Positions 26,111 to 34,453 are shown, counted from the first letter of the stretch. The stretch: DNA of 64,000 nt from Streptomyces spectabilis (GCF_008704795.1 NZ_CP023690.1:2118501-2182500); one strand, 5' to 3'. Translations and numbers: made by a program. The notes: generated by a model not told the origin, from the letters alone.

Positions 26111-26135
26111 CGTGTGGCCAGGACACCGGTGCGGG

Positions 26136-26963
26136 TCAGCCCGTCGTGACGGGCAGCACCGACCCCTTGTACTCGTCCTCGATGAACTTCTTCACCTCGG
26201 GCGACTTCAGGAGCTTGGCGAGCTTCCTGACCTCGGGGTCGTCCTCGTTGCCCCGCTTCACGGCGAGGACGTTGTTGTACGGGTTGTCCTTCACCGACTC
26301 CAGGAGGATGGCGTCCTCCTTGGGGCTCAGGCCCGCGTCGAGCGCGAAGTTGTTGTTGATGACGGCCGCGTCGACGTCCTTCAGGGAGCGCGGCAGCTGC
26401 GCGGGCTCCAGGGGCTTGATGGTGAGCTTCTTCGGGTTGGCCGCGATGTCCTCGGGGGTGGCGTTCGCACCCGCACCCTTCTTGAGCCCGATCACGCCCT
26501 TGGAGGCGAGCAGTTGGAGCGCCCGGCCTTCGTTGGTGGTGTCGTTCGGGACGGCGACGGTGGCTCCGGACTTCAGCTGGGTGACGTCCTGGAGCTTCTT
26601 GCCGGAGTCCGCGTACACGCCCATCGGCGGCAGGTAGACCTCGGTCACCGGCACCAGGTCCGCCTTCTTGGAGGAGTTGAAGTCCTTCAAGTAGGGGGTG
26701 TGCTGGTAGAGGTTGGCGTCGAGGGAGCCCTCCTGGAGTGCGGTGTTCGGCGCGACGTAGTCGGTGAACTCGCGGATCTGGAGGTCGAGGCCCTCCTTCT
26801 CGGCCAGGTTCTTCTGGATGTACTCGAGGACCTCACCGGCCGGGGTCGGGGTGGCTCCGACGACGAGCTTGTCGCCGTCGGAGCCGGAGCCCGAGCCGCA
26901 GGCGGTCAGGCCGAGCGCCAGGGCCAGGGCCCCGGCCGCCACGGCTGTGACCGGCGTCCGCAT
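26136..26963 (-). CDS. metQ: MetQ/NlpA-family substrate-binding lipoprotein, second copy
   Basis: The 275-residue protein has a lipoprotein signal peptide ending in the lipobox LTAC (Cys about 22). The NlpA-family domain follows: VGATPTPAGEVLEYIQ, EFTDYVAPNTAL, VAVPNDTTNEGRALQLL and DVDAAVINNNFALDAGL. It should bind methionine or a related amino acid outside the membrane and deliver it to MetI/MetN. The ATG is one base after the TGA of the preceding metQ (TGACATG), so translation is coupled. The two copies are clearly paralogous but diverged, so they may differ in ligand, for example L- versus D-methionine or the sulfoxide. Confidence 0.9.
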   Translation of the reverse strand: MRTPVTAVAAGALALALGLTACGSGSGSDGDKLVVGATPTPAGEVLEYIQKNLAEKEGLDLQIREFTDYVAPNTALQEGSLDANLYQHTPYLKDFNSSKKADLVPVTEVYLPPMGVYADSGKKLQDVTQLKSGATVAVPNDTTNEGRALQLLASKGVIGLKKGAGANATPEDIAANPKKLTIKPLEPAQLPRSLKDVDAAVINNNFALDAGLSPKEDAILLESVKDNPYNNVLAVKRGNEDDPEVRKLAKLLKSPEVKKFIEDEYKGSVLPVTTG

Positions 26964-26964
26964 G

Positions 26965-27798
26965 TCAGAACGCCGCGACGATGGAGCCGTCGTACTTGTC
27001 GTCGATGAACTTCTTGACCTCGGGCGAGGTGAGGAGCTTGACGAGCTTCTTCACGCGCGGGTCGTTCTCGTTGCCCTTCTTCACGGCGAGGAAGTTGCCG
27101 TAGGGGTTGCCCTTGGCCTTCTCGGCGACGAGGGCGTCCTTGGCGGGGCTGAGGTCGGCCTCCAGGGCGTAGTTGCCGTTGATGACCGCGGCGTCGACGT
27201 CCTTGATGGTGCGCGGCAGGGCCGCGGCCTCCAGCTCCTTGAACTTCAGGCCCTTGGGGTTGGACGCGATGTCCTTGGGGGTGGCCTCGAAGCCGACGCC
27301 GTCCTTGAGCTTGATGACGCCGTTGTCCGCGAGGAGCTTCAGGGCGCGCGCCTCGTTGGTGGTGTCGTTCGGGATGGCGACCGTCGCGCCCTTGCCGAGC
27401 TCGTCGAGCCCCTTGACCTTCTTCGAGTAGACGCCCAGCGGCTCCAGGTGCACCGTGCCGTTCGGGACGGGGACGATGTCCGTCCCGTTCTTCTTGTTGA
27501 AGTCGTCCAGGTACGGCTTGTGCTGGAAGTAGTTCGCGAAGACCTCACCCTGCTGCGTCGCCGTGTTCGGCGTGACGTAGTCGGTGAACTCCTTGACCTC
27601 CAGGTCGAGGCCCGCCTTCTTCGCCAGCTTCTTCTGGACGAAGTCGAGGATCTGGCCCTGCGGGGTCGGGGTCGCGGCGACGACGAGCGGGCCGTCCTTG
27701 TCGCCCGCGGAGCCCTTGTCCGAACCGCAGGCGGTGAGCCCCAGGGTGAGGGCTCCGGCGGTCAGGACAGCAGCTGTGATCTTGGTGGTGTTACGCAC
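26965..27798 (-). CDS. metQ: MetQ/NlpA-family substrate-binding lipoprotein, first copy
   Basis: The 277-residue lipoprotein has a signal peptide with lipobox LTAC followed by GSDKGS. The mature domain has the same NlpA landmarks as its downstream paralogue: VAATPTPQGQILDFVQ, EFTDYVTPNTAT, VAIPNDTTNEARALKLL and DVDAAVINGNYALEADL. The GTG at 27798 was chosen because GGAGAAAGG lies about 8 nt upstream and it gives a normal-length signal peptide. It follows metI by 96 nt on the same strand and is the first of two adjacent binding-protein genes. Confidence 0.92.
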   Translation of the reverse strand: MRNTTKITAAVLTAGALTLGLTACGSDKGSAGDKDGPLVVAATPTPQGQILDFVQKKLAKKAGLDLEVKEFTDYVTPNTATQQGEVFANYFQHKPYLDDFNKKNGTDIVPVPNGTVHLEPLGVYSKKVKGLDELGKGATVAIPNDTTNEARALKLLADNGVIKLKDGVGFEATPKDIASNPKGLKFKELEAAALPRTIKDVDAAVINGNYALEADLSPAKDALVAEKAKGNPYGNFLAVKKGNENDPRVKKLVKLLTSPEVKKFIDDKYDGSIVAAF

Positions 27799-27894
27799 GA
27801 AAAGTGCCTTTCTCCATGGGTGGTACACCCCCGCGGTCGGTGGCTGCGGGGTGGCGCTGGGCGTTCGCTGGGCGAACTCAGCAGATCTGGGGGC

Positions 27895-28644
27895 TCAGGA
27901 GGCCTTGACGGGCTCGGCCTCGGCCGTGAGGGTCTTCGGGGTCTTGGCGCGCAGCAGCTTCAGGGTCGGCGCGGGCCCCGAGTGACCGCCGCGCCGGTGG
28001 AGCCTGCGCGCGGCGAAGTCACCGACGAACTGGATGATCGAGATGACCACGGCGAGGATGCCGACGGTGATCCACATCAGCTCGGTCTCGAAGCGCTGGT
28101 AGCCGTAGCGGACCGCGAGGTCGCCGAGGCCGCCCGCGCCGACGGTGCCGGTGATGGCCGAGTAGCCGATGAGGGCGACCACGGTCGTGGTGGCGCTGGA
28201 AATCAGCGACGGCAGCGACTCCGGTACGAGGACCTTGCGGACGATCGTCCAGGTGTTGCCGCCCATCGACTGCACGGCCTCGACCAGGCCGTGGTCGACC
28301 TCGCGCACGGCCGTCTCGACGAGGCGGGCGAAGAACGGGATGGCGCTGATCGCGAGCGGCACGATCGCCGCCTCACGGCCGATGGTGGTGCCGACGATGG
28401 AGCGCGTGAAGCCCATCAGGGCGACCATGAGGATGATGAACGGCATCGAGCGGCCGATGTTCACGACCTGCCCGATCACCTTGTTCACGACGACGTTCTG
28501 CAGCAGGCCGCCGCGGTCGGTGAGCACCAGGAGCAGGCCGAGCGGCAGTCCCGCGGCGACCGCGATGAGCGCCGACCAGCCGACCATGTAGAGGGTGTCC
28601 CAACAGGCCTGCTCCAGCAGGGGCTGCATTTCGTCCCAGGTCAC
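27895..28644 (-). CDS. metI: Methionine ABC transporter permease
   Basis: The 249-residue protein is a five-helix MetI-type permease. It contains the coupling-helix region EAVQSMGGNTWTIVRKVLVPESLPSL, which contacts the ATPase, and the helix segments GWSALIAVAAGLPLGLLLVL and ITVGILAVVISIIQFVG. The GTG start overlaps the metN stop codon by 4 nt (GTGA), so the two are translationally coupled. It works in the cytoplasmic membrane with MetN and the MetQ lipoproteins. The last 30 residues form a basic cytoplasmic tail. Confidence 0.94.
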   Translation of the reverse strand: MTWDEMQPLLEQACWDTLYMVGWSALIAVAAGLPLGLLLVLTDRGGLLQNVVVNKVIGQVVNIGRSMPFIILMVALMGFTRSIVGTTIGREAAIVPLAISAIPFFARLVETAVREVDHGLVEAVQSMGGNTWTIVRKVLVPESLPSLISSATTTVVALIGYSAITGTVGAGGLGDLAVRYGYQRFETELMWITVGILAVVISIIQFVGDFAARRLHRRGGHSGPAPTLKLLRAKTPKTLTAEAEPVKAS

Positions 28645-29693
28645 TTGGCACCTTCCTTCACCAGCACGGAGTCCTGCGGCGCGGGCGTGTCGTGCCCGGC
28701 GACGTCGACCTGGAGGCCCTGCTCGCGCAGGAAGCCGATGGGCACGACGTTCTCCTCGAAGCGGCCGGGCAGCTCGATGCGCATGCGCCCGACCTGCTTG
28801 CCCGCGACGGTGTCCATGGCGGCGCCGAGGATCGAGATGTCGATGTTGTACGTGCGCGACAGCTGGGAGATGACCGGCTGCGTCGCGGCCTCGCCGTGGA
28901 AGGTGACGTCGACGACGGTGCGGTGGTCGCCGGAGGCGGCGCCGCTGAGCGGGAACAGCGCGGCGGCGAGCTGCGAGCCGGGCGTGGCCAGGAGCTCGCT
29001 GACGGTGCCGGACTCCACGATCTGCCCGCGCTCCATCAGCGCGGCCGAGTCGCAGACGGTCTTGACGACGTCCATCTCGTGCGTGATGAGCAGGACGGTC
29101 AGGCCGAGCTGCTGGTTGAGGTCGCGCAGGAGCTGGAGGATGGAGCGGGTGGTCTCCGGGTCGAGGGCGCTGGTGGCCTCGTCGGAGAGCAGCACCTTCG
29201 GGTCGCCCGCGAGGGCGCGGGCGATGCCGACGCGCTGCTTCTGGCCGCCGGAGAGCTGCGCCGGGTAGGACTTGGCCTTGTCGGCGAGGCCGACGAGGTC
29301 GAGCAGTTCGAGCGCCTTGCGGCTGCGCTCCTTGCCGGACAGGCCGAGGATTTCGAGCGGCAGCTCGATGTTGGCCTGCACGGTGCGCGAGGACAGCAGG
29401 TTGAAGTGCTGGAAGACCATGCCGATGCGGCTGCGGGCGGCCCGCAGCTCCTTGCCCGCGCGCGGGCCGCGTCCGGCGAGCGCGGTGAGGTCCTGGCCCG
29501 CCACCGTCACGGTGCCGGAGCTGGGACGCTCCAGGAGGTTCACGCAGCGGATGAGCGAGGACTTGCCGGCGCCGGACTGGCCGATGACGCCGTACACCTC
29601 GCCTTCGCGTACGTGGAGGTCGACTCCGTCGAGGGCGGTTACTTCACGACCGCGTGAGCGGTAGACCTTGGTAAGGCCGGAAGTGGTGATCAC
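28641..29693 (-). CDS. metN: Methionine ABC transporter ATP-binding protein with NIL domain
   Basis: The 350-residue protein has Walker A GQSGAGKSSL, the Q-loop VFQHFNLL, signature LSGGQKQRV, a Walker B region in which LSDEATSALDP replaces the usual D-E sequence normally, and the H-loop LLITHEMDV. The C-terminal 85 residues form the NIL domain, which binds methionine and allosterically inhibits the transporter in characterised MetN proteins. The GTG at 29693 is preferred (GGAA 8 nt upstream; the domain starts MITTSGLTKVYRS). An ATG at 29726 is in frame without a ribosome-binding site. It is the first gene of the metN-metI-metQ-metQ operon. Confidence 0.94.
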   Translation of the reverse strand: MITTSGLTKVYRSRGREVTALDGVDLHVREGEVYGVIGQSGAGKSSLIRCVNLLERPSSGTVTVAGQDLTALAGRGPRAGKELRAARSRIGMVFQHFNLLSSRTVQANIELPLEILGLSGKERSRKALELLDLVGLADKAKSYPAQLSGGQKQRVGIARALAGDPKVLLSDEATSALDPETTRSILQLLRDLNQQLGLTVLLITHEMDVVKTVCDSAALMERGQIVESGTVSELLATPGSQLAAALFPLSGAASGDHRTVVDVTFHGEAATQPVISQLSRTYNIDISILGAAMDTVAGKQVGRMRIELPGRFEENVVPIGFLREQGLQVDVAGHDTPAPQDSVLVKEGAK

Positions 29694-30085
29694 TGGGTTT
29701 CCGTCACTGTCGAGTGCGCGGCGCATGGTGTCGCCGGGGCACGGGGCATTCGTTCGGAACGCGGCACGGTTCTCGCGGTGGCGGTGGAACCGGAGGACGT
29801 GTGCGCGGGGCGGGCTCGCTTCCTCCGTGTCGCCCGGGGGCGGGACGCGGGGTGCGGGGCACGGCGGCTTCGCTTCGGGGCGCGAGGCTCAGTGGTACAG
29901 GGGCCCTCAGAAGGCGCACATTCGACACATACAACGAGCACCGGGCGTCGTCATCGCCTCGGTCGCAAGGGTGCGGTTGCTCGTCGTGGTCATGCGGACA
30001 GTAAAACACGCGGGCCGCGTCGCACCGCCACCGCTGTCCGAATAGCGGACGCTCGACGCCCGCCAGTCGGACGGTCGGCGTCGCC
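29694..30085. other. metN-HAD phosphatase intergenic region
   Basis: This 392-nt gap contains the leader-peptide candidate at 29907-29993 and about 210 nt of structured GC-rich sequence before metN. I looked for an S-box/SAM riboswitch and found no match to the conserved core, so control by a leader peptide or a protein is more likely. The met promoter is presumably upstream of 29993, but I cannot place it. Confidence 0.5.
29907..29993 (-). CDS. Candidate Cys/Met-rich leader peptide upstream of metN
   Basis: A 28-codon open reading frame, MTTTSNRTL through to the C-terminal CMCRMCAF, ends 214 nt ahead of the metN start in the same orientation. Three Cys and two Met codons fall within the last eight residues. 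An internal ATG at 29930 would leave just the peptide MCRMCAF. That is the layout of an attenuation leader whose translation reports on sulfur-amino-acid supply, and the downstream operon imports methionine. No ribosome-binding site is evident, so a leaderless start is possible. Hairpins exist downstream (stem CGGAGGA/TCCTCCG at 29821-29826 with its partner; CGGTTC/GAACCG near 29790), but I cannot assign a clear terminator/antiterminator pair. Confidence 0.45.
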   Translation of the reverse strand: MTTTSNRTLATEAMTTPGARCMCRMCAF

Positions 30086-30766
30086 TCACAGGCCCCTTCC
30101 GACGCGGGTGACGATCTCCACCCCACCCGCTGTGGCCTGCGCCGACACCTCCGAGAGGTCCCGCACGAGCACATCGGCGGACAGCTCGGCCGCGGAGTGC
30201 GTTGTGGTCAACGCCACGGTGGTCATGCCCGCGGCCCGGCCCGCCGTGAGACCCGCGGGGGCGTCCTCGAAGACCACGCAGCGCGCCGGGTCGACGCCGA
30301 GCGTCCGCGCGGCGAGCAGGAAGGGCTCCGGGTCGGGCTTGCCGCGGGTGATGTCGTCGGCGGCGATCAGCGTCTTGGGGCGGATGCCCACCTCGCCGAG
30401 GCGGGCCTCGGCCAGGCGGCGGGTGGCGGAGGTGACCACGGCCCAGCGCTCGGGCGGCAGCGAGGCGAGCAGATCGAGGGTGCCGGGCAGCGCGACGACG
30501 CCGCCCGCGACGTCGGAGACCTCAAGATCCTCGATCCGCGCGACCGCCTCCGCGACCCGCTCGGCGGGCAGCAGATCGGCGACGATCTCGGCGGCGGGGC
30601 GTCCGTGCAGCTCGACCCGCCCGAAGTCCTCGGCGGTGATCCCGTACTCCCCCGCCCAGCGCGTCCAGCACCGCGTCACCGACTCCATCGAGGAGATCAG
30701 CGTGCCGTCGTTGTCGAACAGGAGCGCCTCTGCCTGGATCTTCCGGGGATCAGCCTGGGTGTTCAT
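30086..30766 (-). CDS. HAD-superfamily phosphatase
   Basis: The 226-residue protein has all four HAD motifs: LLFDNDGTL with D18 and D20, VTSAT, the lysine of GKPDPEPFL and the acidic VFEDAPAGL. A helical cap occupies about residues 30-95. It looks like the phosphoglycolate/sugar-phosphate phosphatase branch (GPP/DOG-like); the substrate is unresolved. The start at 30766 gives a normal N-terminus, and the longer frame to 30859 would run into the divergent promoter. It is divergent from the membrane-protein pair that begins at 30858. Confidence 0.87.
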   Translation of the reverse strand: MNTQADPRKIQAEALLFDNDGTLISSMESVTRCWTRWAGEYGITAEDFGRVELHGRPAAEIVADLLPAERVAEAVARIEDLEVSDVAGGVVALPGTLDLLASLPPERWAVVTSATRRLAEARLGEVGIRPKTLIAADDITRGKPDPEPFLLAARTLGVDPARCVVFEDAPAGLTAGRAAGMTTVALTTTHSAAELSADVLVRDLSEVSAQATAGGVEIVTRVGRGL

Positions 30767-30857
30767 GGGGATCGACCCTACGCGGACACCGCCCGGCCGC
30801 TCCCGGGCCCCCGGGGCCGCGCGCATCGGGCCTTTTGGCCCGTAATAGGGTCTCGGC

Positions 30858-31217
30858 ATGCTTGTTGCCCTGACCGTCGCGACCTCCGTGGCCGCGCTCG
30901 CGCTCGCGGCCTGGTGCGGCTTCGCCGCCTACCGGGACCAGCCGACGAAGGACTGGCACTTCATCGGCATGGGCGTGGTCACCCTCCTCGCCCTGATCCA
31001 GCTGATCGTCGGCATTGTGCAGCTGGCCCGGGGCGAGCACCCGGAGCAGGGCACGACGATCTTCGTGGCGTATCTGATCGGCTCGTTCGCCTGCGTCCCG
31101 GCGGCGGGCTTCATGTCGCTGGCCGAGCGCACCCGCTGGGGCTCGGCGACCGTCGCCGCGGGCGGCGTGGTCCTCGCCGTGCTCGAAGTGCGCCTGTACG
31201 ACATCTGGGGAGGCTGA
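30858..31217 (+). CDS. Four-helix small membrane protein (119 aa)
   Basis: The protein has four hydrophobic segments at about residues 3-22, 38-58, 67-86 and 95-110. Short polar loops include YRDQPTKDWHF and ARGEHPEQG. It has no recognisable catalytic motif. The stop codon is separated by one base from the GTG of the next gene, indicating an operon of two membrane proteins that probably work together. Confidence 0.75.
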   Translation: MLVALTVATSVAALALAAWCGFAAYRDQPTKDWHFIGMGVVTLLALIQLIVGIVQLARGEHPEQGTTIFVAYLIGSFACVPAAGFMSLAERTRWGSATVAAGGVVLAVLEVRLYDIWGG

Positions 31218-31218
31218 G

Positions 31219-31656
31219 GTGGCCGTGACCGCGTCCGGAAAGGCACCCGAGCAGGACGGGCCGAAGCGGCAGAAGCTGATCAGCGGCCCCGGCATCCTGC
31301 TGGTGTGGCTGTACGGCGTGATGGTGGTCGGCGCCGTGTCGCGCTCGGCGGTGCAGATCGCGACGGACTTCGACAGGGCGCCGCTCGCCTACACCCTGTC
31401 GGCGCTCGCCGGTGTGGTCTACGGCTTCATCACGTACTCACTGGTGCGCGGCGGCGAGACGGCCCGCAGGGCGGCGCTGGTGTGCTGCGCCGCCGAGCTG
31501 GTCGGCGTGCTCGGGGTCGGGGCCTGGACCCTCGCGGAGCCGTCCGCGTTCCCGGACGCGACGGTCTGGTCGGACTTCGGCATGGGGTACCTGTTCATCC
31601 CCGTGCTGCTTCCGGTGACCGCCCTGTACTGGCTGCGCCGCTCCAGGCGGCCCTGA
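31219..31656 (+). CDS. Four-helix small membrane protein (145 aa)
   Basis: After a charged N-terminus (ASGKAPEQDGPKRQK) come four membrane helices at about residues 27-45, 57-75, 85-105 and 122-138, ending in the basic RRSRRP. The GTG start is one nucleotide after the stop of the preceding membrane-protein gene, so translation is likely coupled. It is convergent with the downstream GNAT gene (8 nt between stops). No function can be inferred. Confidence 0.75.
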   Translation: MAVTASGKAPEQDGPKRQKLISGPGILLVWLYGVMVVGAVSRSAVQIATDFDRAPLAYTLSALAGVVYGFITYSLVRGGETARRAALVCCAAELVGVLGVGAWTLAEPSAFPDATVWSDFGMGYLFIPVLLPVTALYWLRRSRRP

Positions 31657-31663
31657 CCTGCGC

Positions 31664-32188
31664 CTAGGCGCTGGCCACGAAGGCCGGCGCGGGGGCGGCG
31701 TCGGTGGCGTCCTTGGCGAGCGTCACCACCGTCAGCTTCTCGTCCACGCGCCGGGTGCTCACCGGCGCGTACCCGTGCTTGCGGTACAGCTGGAGGTTGC
31801 TCTCGCTGCGGTGGCCGGTGAACAGCTCGAAGCGGCGGGCCGCACCGCCCTCGCCGAGCCGTCGCTCTATCGCGTCGAGGAGCCGCCCGCCCAGGCCGTG
31901 CCGCTGCATCCGCGGGTGGACGACGAGCTTGCCGACGCGGGCCGTACCCGTCCCGTCGACGCTGGCCCGTACGGAGGCCACGACCTCGGTGCCGAGCCGC
32001 GCGACCAGGACGGTGCCCCCGGCCAGCTCGGCCTTGAGGGAGTCCAGGGACTGGGTCAGGGGCTCGATCGAGTAGTCGCCGTAGAGCTCGGCCTCGCTCT
32101 GGTAGCAGAGGTACTGCAGTTTGAGGATCTGCTCGGCGGCGTCCTGGTCGTCGGCCGCCGCTTCCGAGATGGTCACGCTCATGCCCAT
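31664..32188 (-). CDS. GNAT N-acetyltransferase
   Basis: The 174-residue single GNAT domain has the acetyl-CoA loop MQRHGLGGRLLDAIERR and the closing NLQLYRKHGYAPV. The N-terminal helices contain LKLQYLCYQSEAELYG. GGGAGG lies 9 nt before the ATG at 32188. It starts 41 nt after the stop of the sigma-like gene on the same strand and so may be co-transcribed with it. A link between the two functions is not evident. Confidence 0.85.
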   Translation of the reverse strand: MGMSVTISEAAADDQDAAEQILKLQYLCYQSEAELYGDYSIEPLTQSLDSLKAELAGGTVLVARLGTEVVASVRASVDGTGTARVGKLVVHPRMQRHGLGGRLLDAIERRLGEGGAARRFELFTGHRSESNLQLYRKHGYAPVSTRRVDEKLTVVTLAKDATDAAPAPAFVASA

Positions 32189-32228
32189 GTGTGCATGCCT
32201 CCCGCTCACCTGCTCCACCGGTTGTCCC

Positions 32229-32753
32229 TCACTCCTTTCCCCACGGGCCAGGAGTCGCAACCTCTTGCGCGAGCATTCTGCGCAGGCATCCCAGGCATCG
32301 GGAACGTTCCGGCCCCAAAGATCCTTGTGACATTCCCAACTCTCCTGCGATTTCACGGTAAGTGAGGTCCTTGGGCGACAGAAGTGCAGCCAGGAGCCGA
32401 GGACACCGTCCGGGGAGCTTGCGTACGGCCGCGCGCAGGATGCGGTGCCGGTCGGCCCGCAGCACGCGCTGCTCGGGGCCGCCCTGGAGGTCGTCGGCCG
32501 GTTCGGTGACGTACGGCCGCTCGCGGCGGGCGGTGTGCCGGCTGCGGTGGGCCTCGTCGCGGACGGCGGCGCGCAGCCAGTCGGCGGGGTCGGTGAGCGA
32601 CCCCTTGGCGTCCAGGTGTTCGAGCAGGCGCAGCCACACGGCCTGCTCGAGGTCGCCGGGTTCGGCGCCGGAGCCGTGCGCCTCCGCCGAGGCCTCCGCG
32701 GCGAGCAGCGGACGCAGGGCGGTGACGAGGTCGGGCGAGAGCGAGGGCGTCAT
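32229..32753 (-). CDS. ECF-like RNA polymerase sigma factor
   Basis: The 174-residue protein has a reduced sigma region 2 (DLEQAVWLRLLEHL followed by DWLRAAVRDEAHRSRHTARRE) and a C-terminal region 4 helix-turn-helix (LTYREIAGELGMSQGSLGPERSRCL). Region 2.1 is short relative to typical ECF factors. It carries Cys residues near the C-terminus (RCLGCLRRML). No anti-sigma factor gene is adjacent; the downstream gene is a GNAT. Promoter specificity is unknown, and the ribosome-binding site at 32753 is weak. Confidence 0.8.
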   Translation of the reverse strand: MTPSLSPDLVTALRPLLAAEASAEAHGSGAEPGDLEQAVWLRLLEHLDAKGSLTDPADWLRAAVRDEAHRSRHTARRERPYVTEPADDLQGGPEQRVLRADRHRILRAAVRKLPGRCPRLLAALLSPKDLTYREIAGELGMSQGSLGPERSRCLGCLRRMLAQEVATPGPWGKE

Positions 32754-32827
32754 ATCCGCGACGACGCGGCCGTTTCGGCGCCGGGTTTCCGAAACGGCCG
32801 CGGCTCACCCCAACCGGGAGTTCTCCG

Positions 32828-34018
32828 TCATTCGTTGACAGAACCGCCGGCCCGGAAGTCGGCGGCCGCGAGGAGCGCCGTGTCCGGGTTGTCGGAGAAG
32901 ATCCCGTCGATGCCGGTGGCGAAGTACTTCTTGAACGCGCCGAAGGCGTCGCCGTACGCGGTGGGGTCGGTGCCCTTCTTGAAGTCGGCGGGCAGGAAGG
33001 TGTTCTCGTTGCGCATCGTGTACGGGTGCAGGATCAGGTCCGCCGCGTGGGCGTCGCGCACCAGCGTGGTCGGCTCCAGGAGCTTGCCGTCGGGGCCCTT
33101 GGGGATGATCAGGTCCAGGGTCGGGCCGATGCCCTTGGCGTACGAGGCCATCCAGCGCAGGCCCTCGGGCTTGATGAGGTCGGCGACGGTGCGCGGGTCG
33201 TTCGCCTCGACGAAGTCCCACGGGCGCGAGTTCGCCGTCGAGAGCAGGACGACGCCGGGCGCGTCGACCAGCTTGCGGAGCCGCTGGATGCTGCTGGGCT
33301 CGAAGGACTGCAGGAAGTTCGGCGAGTGCCTGCGGTGCCGGTTGTAGCGGCGCAGGAGCTTGGCGAGGGGCTCTTCGAGGCCGAGGCCCAGCTTGCGGAA
33401 GTAGGTGGGGTGCTTGGTCTCGATGTGCAGCCAGACCCGGCGGCCGCGCTCGCGGCCCGCGCGCTCGGCCCAGCGCAGGACCTCTTCGAGGGTCGGCACC
33501 TCCCAGCGGCCGTCGTAGAGGGTGTTGCGCTGGCGGGTGCCGGGGATGCGCTCCTTGGCGCGCAGCGTCTTCAGCTCGGCGAGCGTGAAGTCCTCGGTGA
33601 ACCAGCCGGTGAGCTGGGCGCCGTCCACCGACTTGGTCGTCTTGCGGTCCGCGAACTCCGGGTGCGCGGCGACGTCCGTGGTCGCGGTGATGTCGTTCTC
33701 GTGACGGCAGACGAGATGGCCGTCCTTGGTGGGCACGACGTCCTGCTCAATGACGTCCGCGCCCATGTCGAGGGCGAGTTGGTACGAGCCGAGCGTGTGC
33801 TCGGGCCGGTAGCCGCTCGTGCCGCGGTGCGCGATGACCGTGGGCACCGGCAGGTCGCCGCCGTGCCCGTGCCCGTGGCGGCCCTCGGCTCTCGCCACGC
33901 CGGGCGCGCCCGCGACGGCCGCGCCCGCCCCGAGGACCGCGGCCCCCAGGACGGCCCGCCGCCCCGGGCTCGTCCCCGTCCGCCGCTCGGCCGTCGCGCC
34001 GTATTCCTCGTTCGCCAT
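32828..34018 (-). CDS. Tat-exported glycerophosphodiester phosphodiesterase
   Basis: The 396-residue protein begins with a twin-arginine signal (GRRAVLGAAVLGAGAAVAG, ending around residue 45). The TIM-barrel GDPD domain follows: AHRGTSGYRPEHTL with catalytic H64 and R65, the metal-binding IEQDVVPTKDGHLVCRHE and the C-terminal GIFSDNPDTAL. It hydrolyses glycerophosphodiesters to glycerol-3-phosphate and an alcohol outside the membrane, so it can scavenge phosphate and carbon. AGAGGGAG lies 7 nt before the ATG. The insert around residues 100-190 is longer than in minimal GDPDs. Confidence 0.92.
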   Translation of the reverse strand: MANEEYGATAERRTGTSPGRRAVLGAAVLGAGAAVAGAPGVARAEGRHGHGHGGDLPVPTVIAHRGTSGYRPEHTLGSYQLALDMGADVIEQDVVPTKDGHLVCRHENDITATTDVAAHPEFADRKTTKSVDGAQLTGWFTEDFTLAELKTLRAKERIPGTRQRNTLYDGRWEVPTLEEVLRWAERAGRERGRRVWLHIETKHPTYFRKLGLGLEEPLAKLLRRYNRHRRHSPNFLQSFEPSSIQRLRKLVDAPGVVLLSTANSRPWDFVEANDPRTVADLIKPEGLRWMASYAKGIGPTLDLIIPKGPDGKLLEPTTLVRDAHAADLILHPYTMRNENTFLPADFKKGTDPTAYGDAFGAFKKYFATGIDGIFSDNPDTALLAAADFRAGGSVNE

Positions 34019-34453
34019 GGAGGGCTCCCTCTTCGTGTACTGCCTTGTGCCGCCTTGCACCTGACAAAGCGGCACCGATCGTAGGTGGCGACAGGTGACG
34101 TACGGGAGACCCGGGGTCGAACGTACGGGTGACGCGCGATGGCCGAAGGCCGCACGGGGCGCGAGGGCGCGCGTGCCCGGCGCGGGCGGGAGGCGGGCTT
34201 CAGGCCGTCCGGGCCCCGGGCGGGCTTCCGGACGCGGCCGTCGGCGAGCGTGAGAAGGGCCACTCGGACAAGCCGCGCAGTTCGTACGGCGATACGGTCG
34301 TGGTCGAAGGACCCTCGTGGGGCAAGGGGCACGCAAACTCAGGTCAACTCTGCGTATCGGTCGCATGAACCCGATGTGCGTTCAACGGGGACCCGCGAGT
34401 ATGGTCCTCACCTGCAGCGACTTGCCGTCGACCCGTTGACACCGGAGGAACCG
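34019..34453. other. Divergent intergenic region, GDPD/acyltransferase
   Basis: These 435 nt must hold both divergent promoters. I see CGTACGGG repeated at about 34096 and 34120 and a TATGGT hexamer at 34400, but I assign no promoter with confidence. The reading frame that runs through this stretch into the acyltransferase has no ribosome-binding site and is judged non-coding. Confidence 0.4.

Noticed and set aside
28641..29726. metN starting at the ATG at 29726
   Set aside because: That ATG lacks a ribosome-binding site, whereas the in-frame GTG at 29693 has GGAA at a fitting distance and gives the usual family N-terminus.
29694..30085. SAM (S-box or SAM-IV) riboswitch ahead of metN
   Set aside because: No conserved core sequence was recognised in the 392-nt gap; the leader-peptide idea is the better explanation, but a covariance search was not possible.
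34139..34453. N-terminal extension of the PlsC acyltransferase
   Set aside because: The upstream in-frame stretch has no ribosome-binding site, is Arg/Pro-rich like non-coding GC sequence, and the TTG at 34454 has a strong GGAGGA.
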